NCBI GenBank assembly: GCA_039720395.1
Contig: CM077824.1
Location: forward strand, 18,871,046 to 18,935,045
DNA length: 64,000 nucleotides
Direction of reading: 5' to 3'
Origin: Liquidambar formosana
Lineage: Eukaryota > Streptophyta > Magnoliopsida > Saxifragales > Altingiaceae
Shown: positions 47,895-56,661 of the stretch, one piece after another
How positions within the stretch are numbered: the first letter of the stretch is position 1
Layout: each line of letters begins with the position of its first letter
Notes under the pieces: model-generated
The model's input: only the letters and a program-made list of their open reading frames with translations
Told to the model about the DNA's origin: nothing
Databases searched by the model: none
Translations under genes and position numbers: made by a program

Positions 47895-49216
47895 TCAAAT
47901 TTTCAGTTTCTTTTTGTCTCCAAGAATTTGTCCTCTCCTTTTTCTTTTATGACTCGCTTCTGCCCCCTCAAAAGCCTGCATATCAACCTTGAGCCAAATA
48001 TAGTAAGCAGAGCTCGGAGAAATTAACTGTGGTATGGTGATGGGGCGAATCAAAGTTCTGTTTGCCCAAGTTTCCCCAATTCGTTCAACGATACGAGCTC
48101 TGACAGGGCAAGTATATCCTAGGTGACCGCCATTTACGGGAGTCTGAGGTAAGCCAAACTGCCGCCGAATACGGGGAGTGGGGCAATACGAGACCTCCCG
48201 TAAGCCGACCAACATGGCACCACGAGAAAAGATGAGATCAGCCGTCATCTCAGAAATTCTCCACCAGGGGCAAAACCAACAAATGTCATGACAAGGAAGA
48301 TGGGCTAGCATAACGCGCAAACCGTCGGCGCTCGGAAATGGTTTTATAAGAGGACGGCAGCGAAAATCTGGAGGATGATATGTCCAAGAACTGACCACAG
48401 GCTTGCTCACCAGCTGCAGACGTTCCAATAGCCATATCTACCATTAAAAAGACAGGGAAAATACGAATCAAAAGCCACATTTGCGTACGCAATTAGGATA
48501 ATGCGTACGCACCTAAAACACTGCGTACGCACTAATGTGTGTGCATACGCAAGTAAGTAAAAAGGGCATTTTACTCTCACCAGCAGTAGCAGCAGGCTGC
48601 CTCCCAAAAAAGACACTTCTTCACGAATAAATTTGTCTAGACCGTTGAGAGTATCCGCAAGGATGAGCATGCAAGGGTTACGCTCCCCAAGTTCGAGAGC
48701 AACAGGCAGGATAGAAGCATCCGCCAAACCTTCGGGTCCCACAAACAGATAACTCGCCGTCAAGACAACACATACAGCGTTCAGATAACAGTCAACCTGT
48801 GCGGTCAAGGTCGGAAAAGGGAGTGCAGTAAAGTACGATATTACGTTTTCCAAGACAATGCGCGAGTCCGCAAGCCATGATTGTGCGAGCCTCAGGGAAA
48901 TTCCGAATGCGCGGATCAGATCTTCAGCCTTTGCGACAGTCATCTTCTGCAGGAGAATGCGGGTGAAGTCAGGTCGCCCGAGAATCGCACCAAATTCTTC
49001 CATGGTGGGGCACAGCTCATTACGATTAAAACGGAATACGTGACGAGCGGGATCCCAAAACTCAGCAGCCTCACGTAAAAAGCTATGATTGATTTTCACA
49101 TGAGCTTAATCGAATAAAGAAGAAATCCGAAAGTTGGCTTGAAAAAGATCGCGAGTACCTTAGTCCAGGGTTTTCAGCCACCGTGGTAGACTCTGAGGAG
49201 GAAGAGAGCTCTCCAT
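47895..49216 (-). pseudogene. Antisense gene 1: PMD protein, three exons
   Basis: Exons 49216-49159, 49104-48581 and 48437-47895 join in phase to about 374 codons. Exon 2 carries the first PMD half (FWDPARHVFRFNRNELCPTM, EEFGAILGRPDF). Exon 3 has the second half (CWFCPWWRISEMTADLIF, RIRRQFGLPQTP) and a basic KRKRRGQILGDKKKLKI tail. PMD (aminotransferase-like/transposase-associated) ORFs in antisense are known from Tat elements. In Arabidopsis, PMD proteins MAIN and MAIL1 act in nuclear silencing; a role here is inferred only. A TATA-like CTATAAG lies at 49254-49260. Exon 1 ends with one in-frame TAA, and intron 1 would be only 54 bp, so the 5' end is the least certain part. Confidence 0.75.
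48482..48551. repeat. TGCGTACGCA array A, in intron 2 of antisense gene 1
   Basis: Starts at 48482, 48502, 48522 and 48542, exactly 20 bp apart (last copy TGCATACGCA). It lies wholly inside the 143-bp intron 48438-48580. Confidence 0.95.
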
Positions 49217-49253
49217 GATCGATGAGGAGCAGCTTTACAAGCAAATACTCCAA

Positions 49254-49260
49254 CTTATAG
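49254..49260 (-). promoter_or_regulatory. TATA-like box of antisense gene 1
   Basis: CTATAAG on the minus strand, 38 bp upstream of the ATG at 49216 and 110-180 bp downstream (in transcription sense) of palindrome array B. Confidence 0.45.
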
Positions 49261-49369
49261 ACAGTCCTGGAAAGAGTCTTTAGTTAGACTGTGTTTGTGA
49301 AGCAGAGTTTGAGTTCTACAAGGGAACTGCAGGAGGGCTCCCTACATTCTGGTCCCGCTCGAGTTATGA

Positions 49370-49441
49370 TGCGTACGCAACCCTTATTGGTGCGTACGCA
49401 TCCAAATGTGTTGCGTACGCAGTAACTATGGTGCGTACACC
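49370..49441. repeat. TGCGTACGCA array B, upstream of antisense gene 1
   Basis: Exact copies start at 49370, 49391 and 49412, with TGCGTACACC-type decay at 49432; spacing 21, 21, 20. Confidence 0.95.
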
Positions 49442-49635
49442 TATGTTACATTACCCGAGAAAAGTCTGGGCCTTATATGAAAAAAATTCCTATTAAAATG
49501 GAAAACGCCCACAAGGATAAAATAATGCAATCCAAAACAGCATGTAAAACTGAAAAGTAATTAATTAAGTACATGTCCTCAAAATATAATAAATAACAGT
49601 GTTCCAAAAAGAAAAGAAAATAACAAAGTCTAAGC
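49442..49635. other. Spacer between the two antisense genes
   Basis: About 190 bp from the end of gene 2 to array B, AT-rich, no feature recognised. Confidence 0.45.
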
Positions 49636-52161
49636 CTAGGCAGCATCCCCGTCACTATCGCTGTCATCATCACCCTGCTCCTAGGCCTGCGCAATCTCCC
49701 GACGAAGCTCCCAAATCGTCCGGGAGTGAGCCGTCAGCATCAGCTTTAGCCCACCGAACATCTGGTACAGCTGCTCGGTCTTGGCAAGGGTCAACTAAAA
49801 AAGAAAAGGGTAGCTTCGTTAAAGCATGCATAGCATAACTTAACCAAAAATCCTAGGATTATTTTGCAGGGTTACACAGATACCTGGCGAGTCCCAGGAG
49901 GAATAGGAAGAGGATAAGCCTGGGGATCTGGCACGATAGGCTCCTTACGAGGCACACCCTCAGTATTGTAGAGGGGTACCGAATAAGACGGAAGGGTGAT
50001 GGGGAGACCTCCCTCCGGCAGACCAGCAGCAGGTGCCTGATAAGAAAAAAGAGAAGAAAGCTAAGCACATACAAAAACCAGGAGAGAGCTATGACGAGGG
50101 AAGGATGGATGAATACCTGATGACCGATGAAACTGGGCATGAGGCGATCCCGCGCGAAGGAGGGGTAGTCATGGTCAGGGCCTAGCAAACGGGATGTATA
50201 GGGGATACCACTGGACCACGTCTCCAAGTCCTCCACCGCCATCTGATAAGGGACAAGGGAAAACGCAGGGGGATCGTAGGGGACCAAGGTACATAACTCA
50301 GCATCCGCTGTCAGCTGGGGCACCACCCTCTCCGCCAGGTACAGGGCACGGGAGCGAGGATAGGCAAGTAGACAAGAAGTCTCCGATATCACCCGAGCCT
50401 CCTCCTCCCATTTCGGAGGACCTACCCCAGCCTGTCCCAACCACGGGCGAGCACGCATCTGCGCCTGCATCCAAAAAGAAAAAGACAGATGAGATTAATG
50501 TACTCACATGAAGAAACAATAAACGATATAAATAGATAAACTTACCGGGGTAAGCCTGTCCAAGAACTCCCGGAGATCGGTGTGCCCTAAGTCCTCTTGA
50601 TCGCCCAAGGGATTCAAGTCGATATAAGCCTATGCCCATAACTACCTAAAAACAAGAAAGACAATGATTAAAAGGAAGAAAGGAGAAAGGAGAGTGCTGA
50701 AAGTAGACACTTATCGACCAAAGTCGCCAACAACCGGTTAGGGAGTCGGACTTCACCCGTCTAAGGGCATCCATGGTGGCGTAGAGATGCGACAAAACTG
50801 CAGTCCCCCATCCATACTCCCGTACTGCGCTAAAGTCCTCCAGAACTAGGAGCCAACTCGGCTCGAAAGTTTGAGACGCATTAGGGACCAGGTAGGCCCC
50901 TATAACATACAGTATGAAGGCGCGAACCATCGCGTCGGGCTCCTCGGCAGTGCTCTGCCCCTTCCCCGCGAAGGCATGATGTAAGAGAGGGTACTTCATG
51001 GTAGTAGTCGGGCACGGCAAGCCCAGATAGCGCTTGGTAAGCGCGTCCCTCTAATCATCAGTCAGCTCAAATGTAAAACGGCGTCCCCTCATCCGGAGGC
51101 CCGTAAGGCGGTGAAAGTCAAGGAGAGTCAATGTCCACTCCCTACCAGCCAGATGTAATGTGTGGGTGATGTCCCACTAGCGCTCGGCCATGCAGAAGAC
51201 CAGGGTATGGCTCGCCTGGCTATAGATGGTAGCCTGTGTCAGCGTCCCAAAACCAGCATCGGATACTATCTGCTGGGTCTCGGGCATAAGTCTCTCCTAC
51301 CACCCTGTGAGGCTATCAAGACTCCCCCGACCAGATCGCTTTGAAGGAATCTTCAAAATCCAAAGGCAGGTAAGCATACGGGTAAGTGTTTTTCAATGCG
51401 TATGCATCCCCCGTGCAATGCGTACGCATCCATTAGCATGCGTACGTAGTGAACTGGATGCGTACGCACTGCTCTGTTAATTACTGAACAAAAATATATT
51501 CACATATCGCATACGCACCCAAGTTCATTGCATACGCATCCAAGAGAATGCGTATACATTGAATAGGATGCGTACGCATTGTCCTTTCTCTGTTGGTTCT
51601 AAAAAATCCATGGATCACGTACGCACCTTATGATATTACGTACGCAGTAATATATTGCGTACGCAGTTGCACAAGATGCGTACGCGCATTTTCTGTCCCA
51701 TCTCCGCTCTGTGTGAAATCACATTCCTAAGGATGCGTACGCAGTCGTGTAACTGCATACGCATTACATATCATGCGTACGCAGTATCACCAAGTGCGTA
51801 CGCACCTCTGAAACACTACCAGTCATCTTCAACCTCCGTCCACCATCCCCCTCCACAGTTTATTTGGGTTACAGGCAGGTTTCACAGTATTTTTAAGATC
51901 ATATATTGTTCTTTTAACATGTTTTAATGATTTGCAAGTGTTAATCAGGGTATAAACGTATTAAAACACATGATTGAAGAAATCCTTTAACCGAAATGGG
52001 TTTCGTGGAAAACTCACCCGCTGTTGCCTTGCCATGTGAGAGAGGTGCTCTTGAGGGCGATGAAGAATGCTTGGAATAGCGTTGGGCCGCAGTTGGGGGT
52101 CCCAGCGGTTGATGGTGAAGCCCTCGTCATCTCCGCGGGGTCGTTTGTTCTTCGGTGGCAT
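49636..52161 (-). pseudogene. Antisense gene 2: MAIN-like PMD protein, six exons
   Basis: Exons 52161-52018, 51350-50715, 50641-50546, 50464-50117, 50036-49884 and 49794-49636 are each a whole number of codons (48, 212, 32, 116, 51, 53). All introns are phase 0 with GT-AG ends except intron 2, whose donor reads AT (ATAAGT). The start is MPPKNKRPRGDDEGFTINRW. Exons 2-3 carry a classic PMD: SDAGFGTLTQA, WTLTLLDFHRLTGLRMRG, FAGKGQSTAEEPD, LEDFSAVREYGWGTAVLSHL, then LWA. The C-terminus is acidic (EQGDDDSDSDGDAA). In-frame TAGs lie at 51297-51299, 51177-51179, 51051-51053, 50630-50632 and 49681-49683; at least three stand where PMDs have Trp. The exon chain is otherwise intact, so decay is recent. 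A TATA-like TATTAAA lies at 52274-52280. Confidence 0.82.
51397..51805. repeat. TGCGTACGCA array C, in intron 1 of antisense gene 2
   Basis: Exact copies start at 51419, 51459, 51569, 51656, 51734, 51774 and 51795. Variants lie at 51397, 51439, 51508, 51529, 51549, 51616, 51637, 51677 and 51754. Within sub-blocks spacing is 19-22 bp. The whole array sits inside the 667-bp intron 51351-52017 and is the largest cluster. Confidence 0.95.
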
Positions 52162-52273
52162 CGTCGACAACGGAGCAACGAACGAGGAGGAGAAAGGAGA
52201 TTTGGTTGCGGGAGGAAAGGAAGGCAGAAAGAGGGGAGGGAATGCAGAGTGGCGACGGCCTCAAAGGGACGTG

Positions 52274-52280
52274 TTTAATA
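52274..52280 (-). promoter_or_regulatory. TATA-like box of antisense gene 2
   Basis: TATTAAA on the minus strand about 113 bp upstream of the ATG at 52161. Array D lies 150-250 bp further upstream. Confidence 0.4.
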
Positions 52281-52430
52281 GCTTCGAAGTGGCGGTTATG
52301 GAGGCAAAAGGGGGCTGTATCGAGGTTTAACGGCGGAAATGCCGGAGAAGGAAAGGGTTTTGCGAATTTGAAACCCTTCTCCTGCTCAAACGGCACCGTT
52401 TCCCTTATTTTTTAGTTCTTCTTGTCGTGG

Positions 52431-52521
52431 TGCGTACGCAATGACTATGGATGCGTACGCACATAAAGTACAGATGCCTATATTTTCGTAGTGTATACGC
52501 ACCAGCATATGTGCGTACGCA
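52431..52521. repeat. TGCGTACGCA array D, upstream of antisense gene 2
   Basis: Exact copies start at 52431, 52452 and 52512, a variant (TGTATACGCA-type) at about 52492, and a decayed position near 52472 keeps the ~20-bp phase. Confidence 0.93.
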
Positions 52522-52586
52522 CAATTGATATGATTTGGGCTTGAAACCCAAAGTCCAAGATTCCCTCATAAGGGATCTCTTCTTTA

Positions 52587-53075
52587 GACCTTCGTCAAGG
52601 CCCATGCCCTCGTTAGGGTTTATTCATATGGACCTTTGTCAAGGCCCATGCCCTCGTTAGGGATCATTCGCTTAGGACCTTCGTCAAGGCCCATGCCCTC
52701 GTTAGGGATCCATAGTCTCGGACCTTCGTCAAGGCCCATGCCCTCATTAGGGATCTTTCGCTTCGGACCTTCGTCAAGGCCTATACCCTCGTTAGGGTTT
52801 ATTCATATGGACCTTCGTCAAGGCCCATACCCTCGTTAGGGATCTTTCGCTTCGGATCTTCGTCAAGGCCCATACCCTCGTTAGGGTTTATTCATATGGA
52901 CCTTCGTCAAGGCCCATACCCTCGTTAGGGATCATTTTCATATGGACCTTCGTCAAGGCCCATACCCTCGTTAGGGATCATTTTCTTTGGACCTTCGTTA
53001 AGGCCCATGCCCTCGTTAGGGATCATTCATTTCAGACCTTCGTCAAGGCCCGTACCCTTGTTAGGGATCATTGCA
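52587..53075. repeat. ~44-bp minisatellite in the Tat 3' region
   Basis: About 11 copies of a 44-45-bp unit, GACCTTCGTCAAGGCCCATG followed by CCCTCGTTAGGGATCATT and a short variable end. Copies start near 52587, 52631, 52676, 52720, 52765 and onward. Tandem repeats near the 3' end are typical of Tat/Ogre elements. The frame crossing it (52636-52839) is a repeat translation. Confidence 0.93.
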
Positions 53076-53215
53076 TACCCAATCTGTTTTGCCCAAACAA
53101 AATCCTATCACTTTGAATCGCATGGATTATGTCTGTTTTGGTTTCCACCCGGTCAGCGGACCAAAATGGCGGCTCTGCTAAGTCTTTCGATACTACCCGT
53201 CAAGCAGGCGGTATC

Positions 53216-53229
53216 GAAAGAGGGGCAAC
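53216..53229 (+). other. Polypurine tract of the Tat element
   Basis: GAAAGAGGGGCAAC sits immediately before the 3' LTR start TGTAGACA. It overlaps the right arm of a 10-bp-stem hairpin (53184-53193 with 53211-53220). Confidence 0.8.
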
Positions 53230-53375
53230 TGTAGACATCCCATTTTGTACCCGATGAGTCGGATTGGAAACGCCCTATGATGAGGTTGGTTCATATACTT
53301 TGAGAAACTTTGGAATTCGCCTACATGAGCCAAAAGAATTGCAGCTGAGAAATAAGGTGAAATTGCGAACATGGA

Positions 53376-53425
53376 TGCGTACGCATGTACGGAGGTGCGT
53401 ACGCATGGATTATGGTGCGTACGCA
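53376..53425. repeat. TGCGTACGCA array, 3' LTR U3
   Basis: Three exact copies at 20-bp spacing, the counterpart of 36400-36449. Confidence 0.95.
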
Positions 53426-54066
53426 TCTCGTGCTTCCAGAACCTTTCTTTTCGGGCCACTTGCCCTCCAGATCAGAACTCTTTTCAAGGAACGTGTTACA
53501 ACATGCTTAGGACACCTAGATTTCGGGGAAAAAAAGCAAAGACCCCTAATCCTACTTCCTATGCCTATATATAACCCATTAGACACCTAAAGAGGGGGAC
53601 TTTTTGGAGGGGACTGGAATCAAAGAGAGAAGGAAAGCTATAAGAACAGAAAGAGAGTACAGGAGGCTGCAATTCTAGAGGTTCAGAAGGAGTAGTTCTT
53701 AAAGGAATCAGAGTAGAGAACCCTGAAGGGTAATATCTACATCCTGCTTGCATGATTTACTTACTAAGCATGAAAATTCATATTCAATAAAGTAATATGT
53801 TACCATAAATGCCACGTTAACTGCATGATATTGATTGCATGTCATCACATAGTGGACTCTTTCCATAAGAGAACCTAGGGCTTTACGTATATTTCTGCAT
53901 AAGCATCATATAATAGACTAGGGCTTAATTGTATGATGATTTGTTGGTATGAAAATTTCCTGTGTTACCATAGAAGTGATTTCAGACTTTAATCTGTAGG
54001 AACTCACATGTACAATTTTTGATGGTATACAGTGAGTTTTGCGAGATGACATAAATTGCCAATGGT

Positions 54067-54137
54067 TGCGTATGCAACTATTGTATTGCGTACGCAGTAT
54101 ATGATATGCGTACACAGTAACTAATACTGCGTACGCA
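54067..54137. repeat. TGCGTACGCA array, 3' LTR downstream
   Basis: Four units with starts 20, 20 and 21 bp apart; two exact (54087, 54128), two one-base variants. Confidence 0.93.
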
Positions 54138-54545
54138 CATAAAGCATTGGCAGACAGTTTCTTTCTTTATTGTAGTTATTCTGATAGTTGGTTAACTCGT
54201 ATTTTGTTTCTTTATGTTTATTTCGTGCCTTTTATTTGTATCGTATCATCATGATTTGCGTGCTGCTGTCGTTGAATGAATAGGGTCAATTTTGATTAGA
54301 CATTAAATCAATTAAAGCCATTAATCATGTGTGGGGGCCGGTTTCGACCGAGCGTGGCTGGGTGCCTAACACCTTCCCAGCTGCGTACCCTAGCTCCGAA
54401 CCCGAATCTCTGGTTATGACGAGTTAGACCCTGCTAGGGTTCACTCGTTCCCATTATTGGGTGGCGACTCCTCTCCGTGTTAGTCCTTTAAGGCTAATGC
54501 GTATTCTCGAGCTATGTGGTATTAGGGCGTGGCGCTCACAATGGG

Positions 54546-54726
54546 TGGGTATTGTAGGTGATGCTTAATATCTATGCTTGGAATTATAACTTACTGAGTG
54601 CATTGAAACACATTTGCTTTGCTAGTCTTTGGATGGTTGTAGGTTTAAAGAATATTCATTTTGCTAAATGGAATCATTAGGTGCATGTTGGGACTTTTGT
54701 GGATTTATCATAGTTTGTGTTGTTCA

Positions 54727-54785
<59 letters not shown>

Positions 54786-54794
54786 AGAGAGATA
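54546..54794. other. Right flank of the Tat element
   Basis: CTGAGTGCATTGAAACACAT at 54594 is a diverged copy of sequence at 31766, left of the nested insertions. A (TA)n(GA)n microsatellite lies at 54731-54785. No gene seen. Confidence 0.45.
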
Positions 54795-54955
54795 GAATGA
54801 TGATTAGATAAGCACATGCTGATATCAACACTTGCATTGGTAGTTGTACCTTGTGCATTAGTGGGTTATGAGATACATTGGACCAATGCAAGCGGTACAA
54901 CCTCCAATGCATGGTGCTGATATAACTTATATCAACATGTGTTGATGAGAACATA
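54795..54955 (+). mobile_element. Fold-back MITE, TA-associated family (copy 5)
   Basis: ATGATGATTAGATAAGCACA start, GCATTGGTAGTTGTACC and GGTACAACCTCCAATGC arms, ATATAACTTATATCAACA near the end; flanked by TA tracts. Same orientation as 17131. Confidence 0.65.
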
Positions 54956-54977
54956 ACCATATATATATATATATATA

Positions 54978-55108
54978 TGCATTAGCGATTGTACCCCTTA
55001 CATTGGTCTAATGTACCTCATAACTCACTAATGCACAAAGTACAACTCCCAATATGGGTGTTGATATAGCTTATATCAACACGTGCTTACTTGATCATCA
55101 TCCTATAT
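54978..55108 (-). mobile_element. Fold-back MITE, TA-associated family (copy 6, partial)
   Basis: GCATTAGCGATTGTACCCC...ATATCAACACGTGCTTACTT...GATCATCATCCTATATAT, reversed relative to copy 5 and lacking its outer left end. The two copies meet across a TA tract, as copies 2 and 3 do. Confidence 0.6.
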
Positions 55109-55119
55109 ATCTATATATA

Positions 55120-56655
55120 TATTTATAATTTGTGTTGTTTATTTAATAAAATAAAATAAAATTATAGAGACATGGATGTGTGCATATTGGGACTTCTATG
55201 GATTTAATTCGTTTGATATTTGCCTCGGGCATATTTGTGATGGCTTGGAATGGAACAAACGATTGATATATATATATATATTTGGGTGTGAGGAACAAGC
55301 CAAATCTACATTTTCCAAAGGGACGGATTGCGTTTTTTGATGAATTTTAGCACAATAATGATATTATGAAATAGTGGTTTTTGAAATCCATGATTTGAAA
55401 TCCTACCTTTAAAATATTTTATCTAAACAGTGAATTTTTAAATCCATGACTTTCAAATCTATTAATTTCAAATCCGTGGATTTAAAATCCATACCCCAAC
55501 TCCAAATCCACATTGCCAAATGCAGCCTAAAAGAGTTTTAAGAAGAATGAAAGGCCTAATCCAATGTTACCTTCATACATCTTTCTCTCTTCCGATCCTC
55601 TTCTACTAAAACAACTCTCTCACTCTTAATTACAATACACTTACTCTTTCTATCGTTCAACATAATACCTTTATTTCATAGATTCAAGGTGATAGATTTA
55701 CGCCTTCAACCCTATGTAAAATTTCTTAAATTGTTTAATTTTGAATTGAAGAACCAAACAGGACCTTCATCTATTATAAAGGGAAAAAGGATCTTAAAAT
55801 AATCACAATTTTTTTTTATATACCAATCTCGCTACATTATAACTTAAATATTAAAATGGGTATAATGGTAATAATATATCAATTTGAACTCAAATAAATT
55901 ACCCAAAATCCAAAATTCTCCCATGCACTATAGAGGGATATTTAGAGTGTTGTCCACACACATACATCGTGTGTGCCACCACTCTAATGCAATACTATTA
56001 TATAGGGAAGGCACGCAACTATTGGTATACTCACAATTTGCTTCCAAAAATGCTTTTATATATAATTACACTATGACTTAAAATTAAAAATGGAAAAATG
56101 GGAATGTCATACCAATTTGAATTCAACCTTACTATTCCAAAAATGTGATTACACAGTAGAATGTTATGCACTCACACACATATATAGTAAAGGGTTGTCT
56201 ATGTTGTTATAACTTGCAGAGGCCAAATCACGAATTTACTAACTTGTTTGAAAATAACTTTCTTTATGCATCTATTTCATTCAACTCTTTCCTACTTTGT
56301 GGGGATTATTTTTCTTTTCTTTCTTTTTTTTTTAGGCCGCCGGGGGGGGGGGGGGGGGGGGGGTGCGGGTGGGGGTGTTATTTATGGATATTTCTCTAAA
56401 GAAAATCCTAAGGAGGCTAGACCTAATTCTTTGAGAAATTCTCTCTTAGTTTGAGAACCTCCATCTACCACTCTAGACAATCTTTGTGCTAGGACTTCGA
56501 GTTCGATCATATACTAGAGAGTAGAGACCATAAACCACACCACCATCACAATGTGAGAAATGTTATGGACTTAGCGGATTAGGGGGAAAAAAATACTTGA
56601 TTTATTGTAAAATAAGTCTTTTATGGCAGACTACACTTATTGTCAATTTTTCAAA
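55120..56655. other. Spacer with a truncated Tourist end and a G-run
   Basis: 55440-55530 holds AAATCC/GGATTT motifs resembling 30170-30280. 55702-55765 matches the right end of the Tourist MITE at 15111-15406 (CCTTCAACCCTATGTAAAAT to ACCAAACAGGACCT). A 22-base G run lies at 56342-56363. No gene seen; frames at 55884-56081 and 56166-56454 are unsupported. Confidence 0.45.
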
Positions 56656-56661
56656 AGAAAA

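Larger units (their letters stand above)
36254..54540 (+). mobile_element. Tat-lineage Ty3/gypsy retrotransposon with antisense PMD genes
   Basis: LTRs at 36254-37543 and 53230-54540 begin TGTAGACA and end GCTCACA. They are flanked by a perfect 5-bp TSD ATGGG (36249-36253, 54541-54545). The order is LTR, PBS, leader, gag, protease plus G-patch, RT, RNase H, second RNase H, integrase, then a 5.5-kb 3' region with two antisense spliced genes and a 44-bp minisatellite, PPT, LTR. A second, aRNH-type RNase H and antisense ORFs near the 3' end are known for the Tat/Ogre clade. Without the nested solo LTR the element is about 15.6 kb. The LTRs differ by only a few percent by eye, so insertion is fairly recent. 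Stops and a frameshift disable gag-pol. Confidence 0.95.
53230..54540 (+). repeat. 3' LTR of the Tat element
   Basis: 1311 bp, collinear with the 5' LTR. TATA-like box at 53566-53574. Palindrome arrays lie at 53376-53425 (starts 53376, 53396, 53416) and 54067-54137 (starts 54067, 54087, 54107, 54128). The second array has four units where the 5' LTR has three. Confidence 0.95.

Noticed and set aside
50194..50511. Plus-strand ORF rich in Pro/Ser
   Set aside because: It is the shadow of exon 4 and flanking introns of antisense gene 2, whose minus-strand frame is supported by splice sites and PMD context.
51397..51805. CRISPR-like array (short repeat, different spacers)
   Set aside because: The repeat is only 10 bp with ~10-bp spacers, lies in a plant retrotransposon intron and has no cas genes. 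The resemblance is only in layout.
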